From: Pseudomonadota bacterium
Lineage (GTDB): Bacteria; Pseudomonadota; Alphaproteobacteria; JAKJEU01
Direction: 5' to 3'
NCBI GenBank assembly: GCA_022705265.1
Contig: JAKJEU010000070.1
Span: 1-7,415 of the forward strand
DNA length: 7,415 bases
This document shows positions 1 to 6,822 of this stretch, one piece after another (position 1 is the first letter of the stretch; every line of letters starts with the position of its first letter). The notes beneath the pieces were generated by a model. It made no database searches. It was not told the DNA's origin and worked only from the letters and a program-made list of their open reading frames with translations. Made by a program: the position numbers and the translations under genes.

Positions 1-1
1 T

Positions 2-343
2 CCGACTATTTATGTTGCATCTAATTATCAAAAGGGTTCAAAGGAATATGATTATATTTTGTGGCATGAAACTGAACATGCAAAGATATTAATTGAAAAT
101 AACAAGAAATATCTTGGGATCTTAGAGCAAAAAATGAAAAAATATGCAAGTGGAATAAAAATGACAAAAGCAAGCAACCCTAAGGAAGCTCAAAATAATG
201 GAAATATAATTTTTGAAAAATTACACAATGCTTTTATGATTAATATGAATGATTTGAATAAGATGATTAATGGGCTTCAAGAAGATTTTGATAAAAAAGA
301 AGATAAACAAGGCAAGGGAAAGTGGTATTTAAGTTCCACTTAA
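2..343 (+). CDS. C-terminal part of an HExxH-motif protein (possible zinc metallopeptidase-like), 5' end outside window
   Basis: The reading frame is open at the left edge and runs 113 residues to a TAA at 341-343, so the true start lies upstream; the in-frame TTG at 59 is not needed as a start. The visible part begins PTIYVASNYQKGS and then has W-HETEH (codons 62-79), which fits the HExxH zinc-binding signature of zincin metallopeptidases. A helical, Lys/Glu/Asn-rich tail of about 85 residues follows, with no membrane segment visible. From memory, proteobacterial hypothetical proteins with a 'VYIA...GS..Y...L.HE..H' arrangement look similar, but I cannot name the family with certainty. The third zinc ligand, the N-terminus and any signal peptide cannot be judged. 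HExxH also occurs by chance, so protease activity is inference. The 89-nt gap that follows, with a possible promoter, suggests this gene is not part of the downstream operon. Confidence 0.7.
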   Translation, partial: PTIYVASNYQKGSKEYDYILWHETEHAKILIENNKKYLGILEQKMKKYASGIKMTKASNPKEAQNNGNIIFEKLHNAFMINMNDLNKMINGLQEDFDKKEDKQGKGKWYLSST

Positions 344-365
344 TTAAAATGATTTTAAATTGTGC

Positions 366-394
366 TTATAAAACATTAAAAAATGTATTATATT
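366..394 (+). promoter_or_regulatory. Possible sigma-70-type promoter for the flavodiiron protein operon
   Basis: TTATAA (366-371) and TATATT (389-394) are separated by 17 nt, about 37 nt upstream of the flavodiiron start codon. The -10 matches consensus at 5 of 6 positions, the -35 only at 3 of 6. The spacer holds a perfect 5-4-5 inverted repeat (ACATT, AAAA, AATGT; 373-386) that could be an operator. In DNA this A+T-rich such matches arise easily, so this is only a candidate. A weak AAGGGA (416-421) precedes the ATG at 432. Confidence 0.3.
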
Positions 395-431
395 CGTAAA
401 TAATAAATAAAACAAAAGGGAATAAAACTTT

Positions 432-1613
432 ATGAATAAGATTGAACTTGTAAAAGATGTTTATGCAGTCGGCGTAAAAGATTGGAATATCAAAAATTTT
501 CATGGATATGCGATTACTCTTGGTATTACTTATAATGCATATGTTGTAAAGGGAAGTGAAAAAGTCGCTTTGATTGATACTGTAAAAGAAAAATTTACAG
601 ACGAATATATTGCAAGAGTAAAAGCAACAACAGATTTAGACAAGGTTGATTATGTTATTTGTAATCATGTTGAAATGGATCATTCAGGTGCGATTCCTCA
701 TTTGATGAAATTGTTAAGAAAAGATGCAATTTTGGTAACTTCAATGAAGGGTAAGGAAAATTTAGAAGCTCATTACGACATGAATGGCGTAAATATTCAA
801 GTTGTGAAAACAGGCGATATTTTATCCTTAGGGGACAGAAATTTTAAATTCGTAAATACTCCGATGTTGCATTGGCCAGATTCGATGGAAACTTATTTAA
901 TCGAAGACAAAATTTTATTTTCAAACGACGGATTTGGACAACATTATACAGGTGAAATGTATTTTGATGACCGTGATGAATGTGTGATATTTGACCAAGC
1001 GGCTAAATATTATGCTAATATCTTGCAACTTTTTGATAAACCAGCAAATGCAGCCTTAAATATTTTAAAAGATGTTGAAATAAATATGATTGCTCCTGCT
1101 CATGGTGTGATTTTCAGAAAAAAAGAAAATATTGAAAAAATATTGAAAAAATATCAAGAATGGGCAAACGGAGTTAATCAAAACAAGGCGGTTGTTATTT
1201 ATGATTCAATGTGGGGTGCCACCGAAATTATGGCTGACAAGGTAAAGGAAGCCTTTGAGGACAAAGGTGTGGAAGTAATTTTCCGCTCAGCTCGTGACCA
1301 TGAATTTTCTGACATAGCAAAAGATATATTAGAAGCAAAATATATTGCAATTGGTTCTGCAACCTTAAATAACGGCTTGATGCCAAATATTATAAGAATT
1401 TTGGGATATTTTGAAGGTTTGAAACCTTTGAATAAAAAAGGCTTTGCTTTTGGTTCTTATGGTTGGAAAGGTGATGTGTTGACCAAGGTTGAAAATTTCT
1501 TTGATGCCGTAAAATGGGAAAAAATGGCTCCATATTGTGCGTTGAAATATCGCCCAAAAGAAGATGGATTAAAAGGTCTTTATGACACAGTTTACAATAA
1601 CATCAAAGATTAA
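432..1613 (+). CDS. fprA: A-type flavodiiron protein (FprA/ROO-like O2 and/or NO reductase)
   Basis: This 393-residue cytoplasmic protein has the two-domain layout and usual length of class A flavodiiron proteins. Residues 1-245 form the metallo-beta-lactamase-like diiron domain and about 252-393 the flavodoxin domain. All six expected iron-ligand positions are visible: H79, E81 and D83 in HVEMDHSG, H147 (LHWPD), D166 (SNDGFG) and H224 (PAHG). FMN-contact loops are visible at 258-265 (DSMWGATE), 308-318 (GSATLNNGLMP) and 341-347 (GSYGWKG). The family reduces O2 to water and/or NO to N2O, with electrons usually from rubredoxin. There is no fused rubredoxin or flavin-reductase domain and none is encoded nearby, so the donor must lie elsewhere. 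Sequence alone does not separate O2 from NO preference. It appears to be the first gene of an operon, and its last 32 nt overlap the next gene. The name is assigned by family; ROO or norV-like are alternative labels. Confidence 0.93.
   Translation: MNKIELVKDVYAVGVKDWNIKNFHGYAITLGITYNAYVVKGSEKVALIDTVKEKFTDEYIARVKATTDLDKVDYVICNHVEMDHSGAIPHLMKLLRKDAILVTSMKGKENLEAHYDMNGVNIQVVKTGDILSLGDRNFKFVNTPMLHWPDSMETYLIEDKILFSNDGFGQHYTGEMYFDDRDECVIFDQAAKYYANILQLFDKPANAALNILKDVEINMIAPAHGVIFRKKENIEKILKKYQEWANGVNQNKAVVIYDSMWGATEIMADKVKEAFEDKGVEVIFRSARDHEFSDIAKDILEAKYIAIGSATLNNGLMPNIIRILGYFEGLKPLNKKGFAFGSYGWKGDVLTKVENFFDAVKWEKMAPYCALKYRPKEDGLKGLYDTVYNNIKD
1571..1576 (+). promoter_or_regulatory. Ribosome binding site supporting the overlapping kinase start
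   Basis: AAAAGG lies 5 nt before the ATG at 1582, inside the end of the flavodiiron gene. It supports the 32-nt overlap. The next in-frame codons have no ATG, GTG or TTG before the P-loop, so any later start would lose the nucleotide-binding motif. Confidence 0.5.
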
Positions 1614-2118
1614 AAAGATAACGATTATTGGTTGTGCGGGTGCTGGTAAAAGCACTCTTGCAACCAAATTATCTTTGATTACTAAATTGCCTTTATTTCA
1701 TCTTGATAAAGAATATTTTGGTAAAAATTGGCAAAAACCTGATAAAGAAGCCTTTAAATCAAGACTTGATGAAATAATTAACAAAGACGAATGGATAATT
1801 GATGGAAATTATTATTCATATTTGGATCAGCGGTTAAAATTGGTTGATTTGGTAATTTTTCTTAATGTTCCTTCATATATATGTTTTTTCAGAGCGTTAA
1901 AAAGAATGATTTTACCAAAATATAAATCAAGAAAAGATATGGCGGAAGGTTGTTTTGAAAGATTTGATTTGAATTTTTTAAAATATATTCTAACCTATGA
2001 CAAAAAAATGAAGCCGAAAGTTTTGGAAGTTTTGAAAAAACACGAAAATGTTAAAATCATATCAATCAAAAACGATAAGGATATCGAAAGTCTTTTAAAT
2101 AATTGTGAAAATGTATAA
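1582..2118 (+). CDS. P-loop NTPase, adenylate-kinase-like / FlaR ('DNA topology modulation') family
   Basis: This 178-residue soluble protein has a Walker A motif G-C-A-G-A-G-K-S-T at residues 17-25. It also shows the pattern typical of small FlaR-type P-loop proteins: an LFHLDKEYFGKNW segment (38-50), WIIDGNY (71-77), and a hydrophobic strand with VIFLNVP (91-97) just before an Arg-rich lid-like stretch (FFRALKRMI, 102-110). Its length fits that family (roughly 165-185 aa). These proteins resemble adenylate and shikimate kinases. The name 'topology modulation' is historical and the substrate is generally unknown, so no reaction can be assigned. The start at 1582 overlaps the flavodiiron gene by 32 nt and the end overlaps recQ by 8 nt, which points to translational coupling within one operon. 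A nucleotide or small-metabolite kinase is the most likely activity, by inference. Confidence 0.82.
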   Translation: MTQFTITSKIKKITIIGCAGAGKSTLATKLSLITKLPLFHLDKEYFGKNWQKPDKEAFKSRLDEIINKDEWIIDGNYYSYLDQRLKLVDLVIFLNVPSYICFFRALKRMILPKYKSRKDMAEGCFERFDLNFLKYILTYDKKMKPKVLEVLKKHENVKIISIKNDKDIESLLNNCENV

Positions 2119-3935
2119 AAATCCAAAAGAAGTATTATCAAAAATATTCGGATACAAAGATTTCCGAGGAAGCCAAGAAAAAATCATCAACACTGTATTA
2201 AACGGTGAGGATTGTCTTGTTTTGATGCCAACTGGCGGTGGAAAATCGCTTTGTTATCAAATCCCTTCGCTTATTTTGGACGGAGTTACGATTGTTGTGT
2301 CTCCTTTGATTGCGTTGATGCAAGACCAAGTGCAAGGTTTAAAACAGTTAGGTGTTAGGGCAGAGGTTTTAAATTCTACTTTAAACCTTGAAGAATTAAA
2401 ACGGGTTGAACGGCTTATTTTTAATAATAAGGTGGATATTGTTTATGTTTCTCCTGAAAAACTTAACAAAGAAGAGTTTCAAAATTTCCTTAAAAAAGTA
2501 AAAATTTCACTTTTTGCAATTGATGAAGCTCATTGCATATCTTCTTGGGGGCATGATTTTAGACCTGAGTATACTAAGCTTAATATTTTAAAGGAAATTT
2601 TTCCGAATATACCAAGAATCGCATTAACAGCAACCGCTGACAAAATTACCAGAGAGGATATTTTAAAAAACCTTAACATCGAAAATTCAAAAGTTTTTGT
2701 TTCAAGCTTTGACAGACCGAACATTGAATATAGTGTCGAGGAAAGAACAAACGAAAAAAAAACAATTAATCGATTTTATCAAAGCATATCACAAAGGCGA
2801 TTCTGGGATTGTTTATTGTCTTTCACGAAAAAGAGTCGAAGATATGACCGAATATCTTTGCGACAAAGGTTTTAATGCAATTGCTTACCATGCTGGATTT
2901 GATAAAAAAACAAGAGAAGAAAATCAAACCAAATTTATCAAAGAAGATAATGTAATAATGGTTGCAACCGTTGCTTTTGGAATGGGGATTGATAAACCAG
3001 ATGTAAGGTTTGTGGTTCACCTTGATTTGCCAAAAAATATCGAAGCATATTACCAAGAAACAGGAAGAGCGGGAAGAGACGGGTTACCTTCGAACGCTTT
3101 TATGGTTTACGGGGCAAGGGATATTGTTCAAATAAGGCAATTTATAAAAAATTCAGAAGCCAGCGAAGAACAAAAACGAATCGAGTTTAAAAAACTTAAT
3201 TATTTAATCGAATATGCCGAAGCCACGAAATGCCGAAGAAAAGTTTTGCTTAATTATTTTGGTGAAGATGCCATTGATGCTTGTGGAAATTGTGATAATT
3301 GCAAAGAGCATTGTGAAACTTATGATGCGACTCTTGAAATGCAAAAGTTTTTGTCATGTGTTTATCGGGTAAGTCAAAATACTCAAATAAATTTTGGGGC
3401 AAGTCATATAATTGATGTTTTAAAAGGAAGGCAAAACGAAAAAATAGTTAAATATAATCACGATTCGTTGTCCACTTATGGAATTTGCAAAGATGTAAAG
3501 GAAATGGATTTAAAAGCCCTTGCAAGACAATCCATAATCATGGGCTATGTCGATGTTGATGATGAAAATAATACTTTGAAACTTAATAAAGATGCTTATA
3601 AAGTATTTGATGGAGCGGTAAAGGTTGAATTAAAACAATATAAAGAACGCAGGAAAATCATCGATTTGCTACCAAAATCAAAAATCATTTTTACAAAAGA
3701 AAATAACGATAAATTTGAAAACGATATGCAATTATTCGACAGGTTGAAAGAATTAAGGCTTTCTTTGGCAAAATCCGAGGATGTTCCTCCTTATATCATA
3801 TTTAACGATAAAACTTTGATTGACATGGTTAACAAAAAACCAAAAGACAAAGACGAAATGTCTGATATTTCAGGAGTCGGAAGCCATAAGCTTGAAAAAT
3901 ATGGTAAGGTGTTTTTAGAAACGATAAACGCATAA
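2111..3935 (+). CDS. recQ: ATP-dependent DNA helicase RecQ, split by a +1 frameshift at an A9 run
   Basis: Two frames together encode a full-length 3'-5' RecQ helicase of about 607 aa, close to the E. coli length of about 610. The first frame (to 2761, 217 aa) has the Q-motif region FGYKDFRGSQ, Walker A PTGGGKS (40-46), DEAH (138-141), the SWGHDFR aromatic loop and ALTATA. The second frame (from 2763) has motif IV GIVYCLSRK (232-240), motif V AFGMGIDKPD, motif VI with GRAGR (318-322), zinc-ligand cysteines (374, 391, 394, 397), an RQC region and a C-terminal HRDC domain (about 541-605) with ISGVGSHKLEKYG. Read as written, the first frame leaves RecQ at the A run and stops at 2873-2875 after about 37 unrelated residues. 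Loss of one A would restore the gene. The start could also be the GTG at 2105; neither has a clear Shine-Dalgarno. Function is recombinational repair and restart of stalled forks. Identity is certain; whether it is intact in the cell is not. Confidence 0.93.
2754..2762 (+). repeat. A9 homopolymer at the recQ frame break
   Basis: Nine consecutive A residues follow ACG and precede CAATTAAT. Upstream the RecQ reading uses codons at 2753, 2756 and 2759; downstream homology resumes with CAA at 2763, so exactly one base is in excess. An SD-like GAGGAAAG (2738-2745) sits 8 nt before the run. The run could be a sequencing or assembly homopolymer error, a phase-variable tract, or a transcriptional slippage site. 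Confidence 0.9.
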
Positions 3936-3942
3936 GGTTTAA

Positions 3943-3974
3943 AAAAAGAGGACTTTGTTTCAAGCCCTCTTTTT
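3943..3974. terminator. Bidirectional intrinsic terminator between recQ and the P-type ATPase
   Basis: Arms 3943-3955 and 3962-3974 pair over 13 positions with a single A·C mismatch and a 6-nt loop (TGTTTC). The G+C part is GAGG/CCTC, flanked by an A tract on the left and a T tract on the right. It lies 8 nt after the recQ stop and 9 nt beyond the ATPase stop. Because both strands end in a U run after the stem, it should stop transcripts from both convergent genes. Confidence 0.85.
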
Positions 3975-3983
3975 ATTTATCAA

Positions 3984-6671
3984 CTAAATTTTCTTGGTTA
4001 AAAACTTTTCAATTTCCGCACCGATGAAAACAATCAATCCCCCGCAAATTGCATAAATCCAATCAACAAAAGATAATGGAGCAGAACCAAAAAGTTTGTT
4101 TACCACAGGAATATATGTAAAAGCAATTTGAACCAATATCATTGCAAATGCTCCAACAATCATCCACTTGTTGCTTAAAATTCCAGTTTTGAACAAAGAT
4201 TGTTTTAATGATTTGCAACTGAACATAAAGAAGATGCCAGAAATAACCATAATATTAACGATAATTGTTCTTATGACTTTAAGTTGATTTGCGTCTGACA
4301 AAGCTCCACCTTCGTTAAAGAAAGCAAAGAAGCAAACCGCAACCATAAGGAGAGAGATATAACCGATTCTAAATACATAAAGCTTTGATAATACAGGACT
4401 TTCTTTTGGTCTTGGAACTCTTTGCATAATGTTATCTTCTTTTGGTTCAAAAGAGAACATAGTGCCTAAGAACACAGTAATCATCATATTAATCCACAAA
4501 ACTTGAACCGGAGTAACAGGTAAATGTCCGCCAAAAGATTTGCTAAATAAGGTGGATAACGCAATGATAAAGGCGATTCCAACGCTGATGGATAAAGTCC
4601 AAATAATAAATTTGATTAAATTATCAAAAACGCCACGGCCTTCTTCTACGGCTCTTTCAATGGTTGCAAAGTTATCATCAGCCAAAATCATCGACCCAGC
4701 ATTTTTCGCAACTTCTGTACCATTTTTTCCCATCGCTATGCCAATATTTGCTTGTTTTAAAGCAGGAGCATCGTTAACCCCGTCACCAGTCATGGCAACG
4801 ATATTGCCCTTGCTTTGTAAAGCTTTAACTAACCTTAATTTTTGTTCCGGAGTAATACGAGCAAATACGGAAATATCAGTCGCAATTTCAGGCAAGTTTT
4901 TATCAGGCACCTGAGCAAGTTCAACCCCAGTAATAGCATCAGGAGTTCTATCACCTTCATTGGTTAAATTTAATTGTCGTGCAATAGCAGCAGCAGTAAC
5001 TGCATGGTCGCCAGTAATCATTTTAAGTTTGATACCAGCTTCATGACAAGCTTTAATCGCGTTCATTGCTTCAACTCGTGGAGGGTCAATCATAGCAATA
5101 AGCCCAAGGAAAACCATTTCGTCTTTTACATCATCATGTTTGATATTAAGATTTGCGATTTTCTTTGAAGCAACGCCTAAAACTCTCATGCCTTCGCTTG
5201 CAAGTCTTTCAACCATTTTCAAAGCTTTTTCTTTGTCAAAATCCGTCAAAGAACCATCAATTGCCATCATCTTAGAACATTTTGGAATAACAACTTCCGA
5301 AGCACCTTTAAGATATATAGTACGATTTTTGTGAATAGTAGCCATATATTGGTAATCAGATTCGAAAGGAATAAGGTCGATTCGAGGGTTGGTTTTCAAA
5401 AATTCGTCATAATCGACATTAAGTTTTTTGCCAAGCACGATCAAAGCCGCCTCGGTAGGGTCGCCTTCGATTGAATATTCGTTATCTTTGAAAATAAGAT
5501 TCGCATCGTTACAAACCGAACAAGCAAGCACAGCTTCTTTGATACCGTTTGTCATTTTTGTTTCGTTGCTATCGATATTTAAAAGAATACCCTTTGGTTC
5601 ATATCCGTCGCCAGTAATAGTATATAAAGCATCACCAACATAAATCTTTTTAACGGTCATTTTATTTTGGGTCAAAGTTCCGGTTTTATCAGAACAAATG
5701 ATATTGGTACTTCCCAAAGTTTCAACAGCAGGAAGCTTACGGATAATCGCCTTTTCCTTTGCCATTTTTGAAACACCGATTGCTAAGATAATAGTAAAAG
5801 CAGCAGGCAACCCTTCTGGGATAGCAGCAATAGCCAAAGCCACAGCAGCCATAAAGTTTTCTCTTATATCAAGCCCGTTAAAATATCCTGCAACAAAAGA
5901 AAAGATTGCCAAAAATAAAATGAACCATAAAAGTTTTCCGCTGAAAACCTTGATTTTTTGGGTTAATGGAGTGTCAAATTCATCAGCCTCTTTAATTAAT
6001 TTTGAAATTTTTCCGATTTCGGTGCTATCTCCAACACTTGTAACAACTCCTAAGCCTTGTCCAAAAGTAATAAGAGTAGAAGCATAAGCCATATTAGTGC
6101 GGTCAGCGAGAGGCGTTTTTTCATCAAGCTCATTAATTTGTTTCGAAGCACTAACAGATTCCCCAGTCAAAGCCGATTCGTCGATTCGTAATTCGCTGTT
6201 TTCAATGATTCGGATATCAGCAGGAACTTTATCGCCAGACTTTAATATAACGATATCGCCAACAACTATATCAGAGGATTCGATAACCGAAGACTTACCA
6301 TTTCTTATTACTGTTGTGGTACTGGTCATCGATTTGCTTAATGCTTTTAACGAGTCGATAGCTTTATTTTCCTGAATAACTCCGACAAAAGCGTTAAGGA
6401 TAATAACGCCAAAGATAACCGAAGCGTCAACCGTTTCGCCAAGGAAAAGAGCAATAACGCCACATATAATAAGAACATATACAAGAGATTGGTGAAATTG
6501 TAATAAAAATCGTATTAAAACGCCTTTTTCTTTCTTTGGAGTAATAACATTCGCCCCAAATTTTTCTTTATTTTCCATGATTTTTTCGTCGGTTAGTCCA
6601 AAGTTTGAAATAACACCAAGATTATCTAATACATCTTTTTTGCTCAAAGAATGCCAAGAATTGTTTTCCAT
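3984..6671 (-). CDS. P-type (type II) cation-transporting ATPase, Ca2+-ATPase-like, with altered ion-site residues
   Basis: This 895-residue integral membrane pump has the full type II P-ATPase layout: an N-terminal cation-ATPase domain (5-75), about ten membrane helices (M1 ~60-78, M2 ~81-100, M3 ~247-265, M4 ~273-299, M5 ~685-708, M6 ~719-742, M7-M10 between 765 and 887), actuator loop TGES (169-172), phosphorylation site SDKTGTLT with D328, nucleotide-domain KGA (455-457), TGD (553-555) and hinge TGDGVND (628-634). M4 carries PEGLP with E286, matching SERCA E309. In M5 the SERCA N768/E771 positions read S696/I699, and in M6 the N796-T799-D800 pattern reads N728-I731-T732. The acidic M6 ligand is therefore absent and the ion cannot be assigned with confidence. 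Such pumps usually export Ca2+ or another cation from the cytoplasm. The ATG at 6671 has an AGGA about 12 nt upstream (6684-6687, minus). The gene stands alone, convergent with recQ and divergent from divK. Confidence 0.93.
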   Translation of the reverse strand: MENNSWHSLSKKDVLDNLGVISNFGLTDEKIMENKEKFGANVITPKKEKGVLIRFLLQFHQSLVYVLIICGVIALFLGETVDASVIFGVIILNAFVGVIQENKAIDSLKALSKSMTSTTTVIRNGKSSVIESSDIVVGDIVILKSGDKVPADIRIIENSELRIDESALTGESVSASKQINELDEKTPLADRTNMAYASTLITFGQGLGVVTSVGDSTEIGKISKLIKEADEFDTPLTQKIKVFSGKLLWFILFLAIFSFVAGYFNGLDIRENFMAAVALAIAAIPEGLPAAFTIILAIGVSKMAKEKAIIRKLPAVETLGSTNIICSDKTGTLTQNKMTVKKIYVGDALYTITGDGYEPKGILLNIDSNETKMTNGIKEAVLACSVCNDANLIFKDNEYSIEGDPTEAALIVLGKKLNVDYDEFLKTNPRIDLIPFESDYQYMATIHKNRTIYLKGASEVVIPKCSKMMAIDGSLTDFDKEKALKMVERLASEGMRVLGVASKKIANLNIKHDDVKDEMVFLGLIAMIDPPRVEAMNAIKACHEAGIKLKMITGDHAVTAAAIARQLNLTNEGDRTPDAITGVELAQVPDKNLPEIATDISVFARITPEQKLRLVKALQSKGNIVAMTGDGVNDAPALKQANIGIAMGKNGTEVAKNAGSMILADDNFATIERAVEEGRGVFDNLIKFIIWTLSISVGIAFIIALSTLFSKSFGGHLPVTPVQVLWINMMITVFLGTMFSFEPKEDNIMQRVPRPKESPVLSKLYVFRIGYISLLMVAVCFFAFFNEGGALSDANQLKVIRTIIVNIMVISGIFFMFSCKSLKQSLFKTGILSNKWMIVGAFAMILVQIAFTYIPVVNKLFGSAPLSFVDWIYAICGGLIVFIGAEIEKFLTKKI

Positions 6672-6700
6672 GATAATAAAATATCCTATTAAAATTAAAG

Positions 6701-6706
6701 TTTATA
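6701..6706 (-). promoter_or_regulatory. Possible -10 element of the P-type ATPase promoter
   Basis: On the minus strand TATAAA lies about 30 nt upstream of the ATPase start codon. No good -35 hexamer is seen at 16-18 nt, so this is weak. The region is very A+T-rich and chance matches are likely. Confidence 0.2.
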
Positions 6707-6738
6707 AATCCGTTTACAGGCACAAGAATAATATATGA

Positions 6739-6767
6739 TTGCATTTAAGCAAAGTTAATAATAGAAT
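6739..6767 (+). promoter_or_regulatory. Probable sigma-70-type promoter of divK
   Basis: TTGCAT (6739-6744) and TAGAAT (6762-6767) are separated by 17 nt and lie 55 nt before the divK start codon. The -10 matches TATAAT at 5 of 6 positions; the -35 keeps the TTG core. Transcription would start near 6774, leaving a leader of about 50 nt. No riboswitch-like fold is evident in that leader. Confidence 0.4.
6744..6758 (+). promoter_or_regulatory. CtrA-box-like site in the divK promoter
   Basis: TTTA (6744-6747), seven bases, then TTAA (6755-6758) is one mismatch from the alphaproteobacterial CtrA consensus TTAA-N7-TTAA. It can also be read as perfect TTAA halves with a 6-nt gap (6745-6748 and 6755-6758). 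It sits in the spacer of the candidate divK promoter. In Caulobacter divK belongs to the CtrA regulon, which makes the position meaningful. TTAA is common in DNA of this composition, so the call is tentative. Confidence 0.3.
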
Positions 6768-6822
6768 TGATATGTATATTTACTAATAAAACTAACAATA
6801 TTTATATTTTAAGGAAGAATTC

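Noticed and set aside
373..394. Inverted repeat upstream of the flavodiiron gene as a terminator for the left-edge gene
   Set aside because: The stem is only 5 bp of mostly A+T pairs with no T run after it, so it is unlikely to terminate transcription.
2697..2762. An independent gene starting near 2697 for the C-terminal half of RecQ
   Set aside because: The residues read in that frame before the A run do not match RecQ, while the other frame gives SFDRPNI; no start codon with a ribosome binding site occurs at the junction. It is the tail of one gene.
2738..2767. Programmed -1 ribosomal frameshift at the recQ A run, helped by the upstream SD-like sequence
   Set aside because: A -1 shift enters the frame that stops at TAA 2767-2769. 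Only +1 (or -2), or loss of one A, restores RecQ.
2530..3056. Two minus-strand open frames opposite recQ
   Set aside because: They are antisense to conserved helicase motifs (DEAH region and motifs IV-VI) and have no family features; shadow frames.
4540..6375. Several plus-strand open frames of 64-129 codons opposite the P-type ATPase
   Set aside because: They lie entirely antisense to a fully conserved ATPase, show no recognisable domains and no convincing ribosome binding sites, and are expected by-products of the coding strand's composition.
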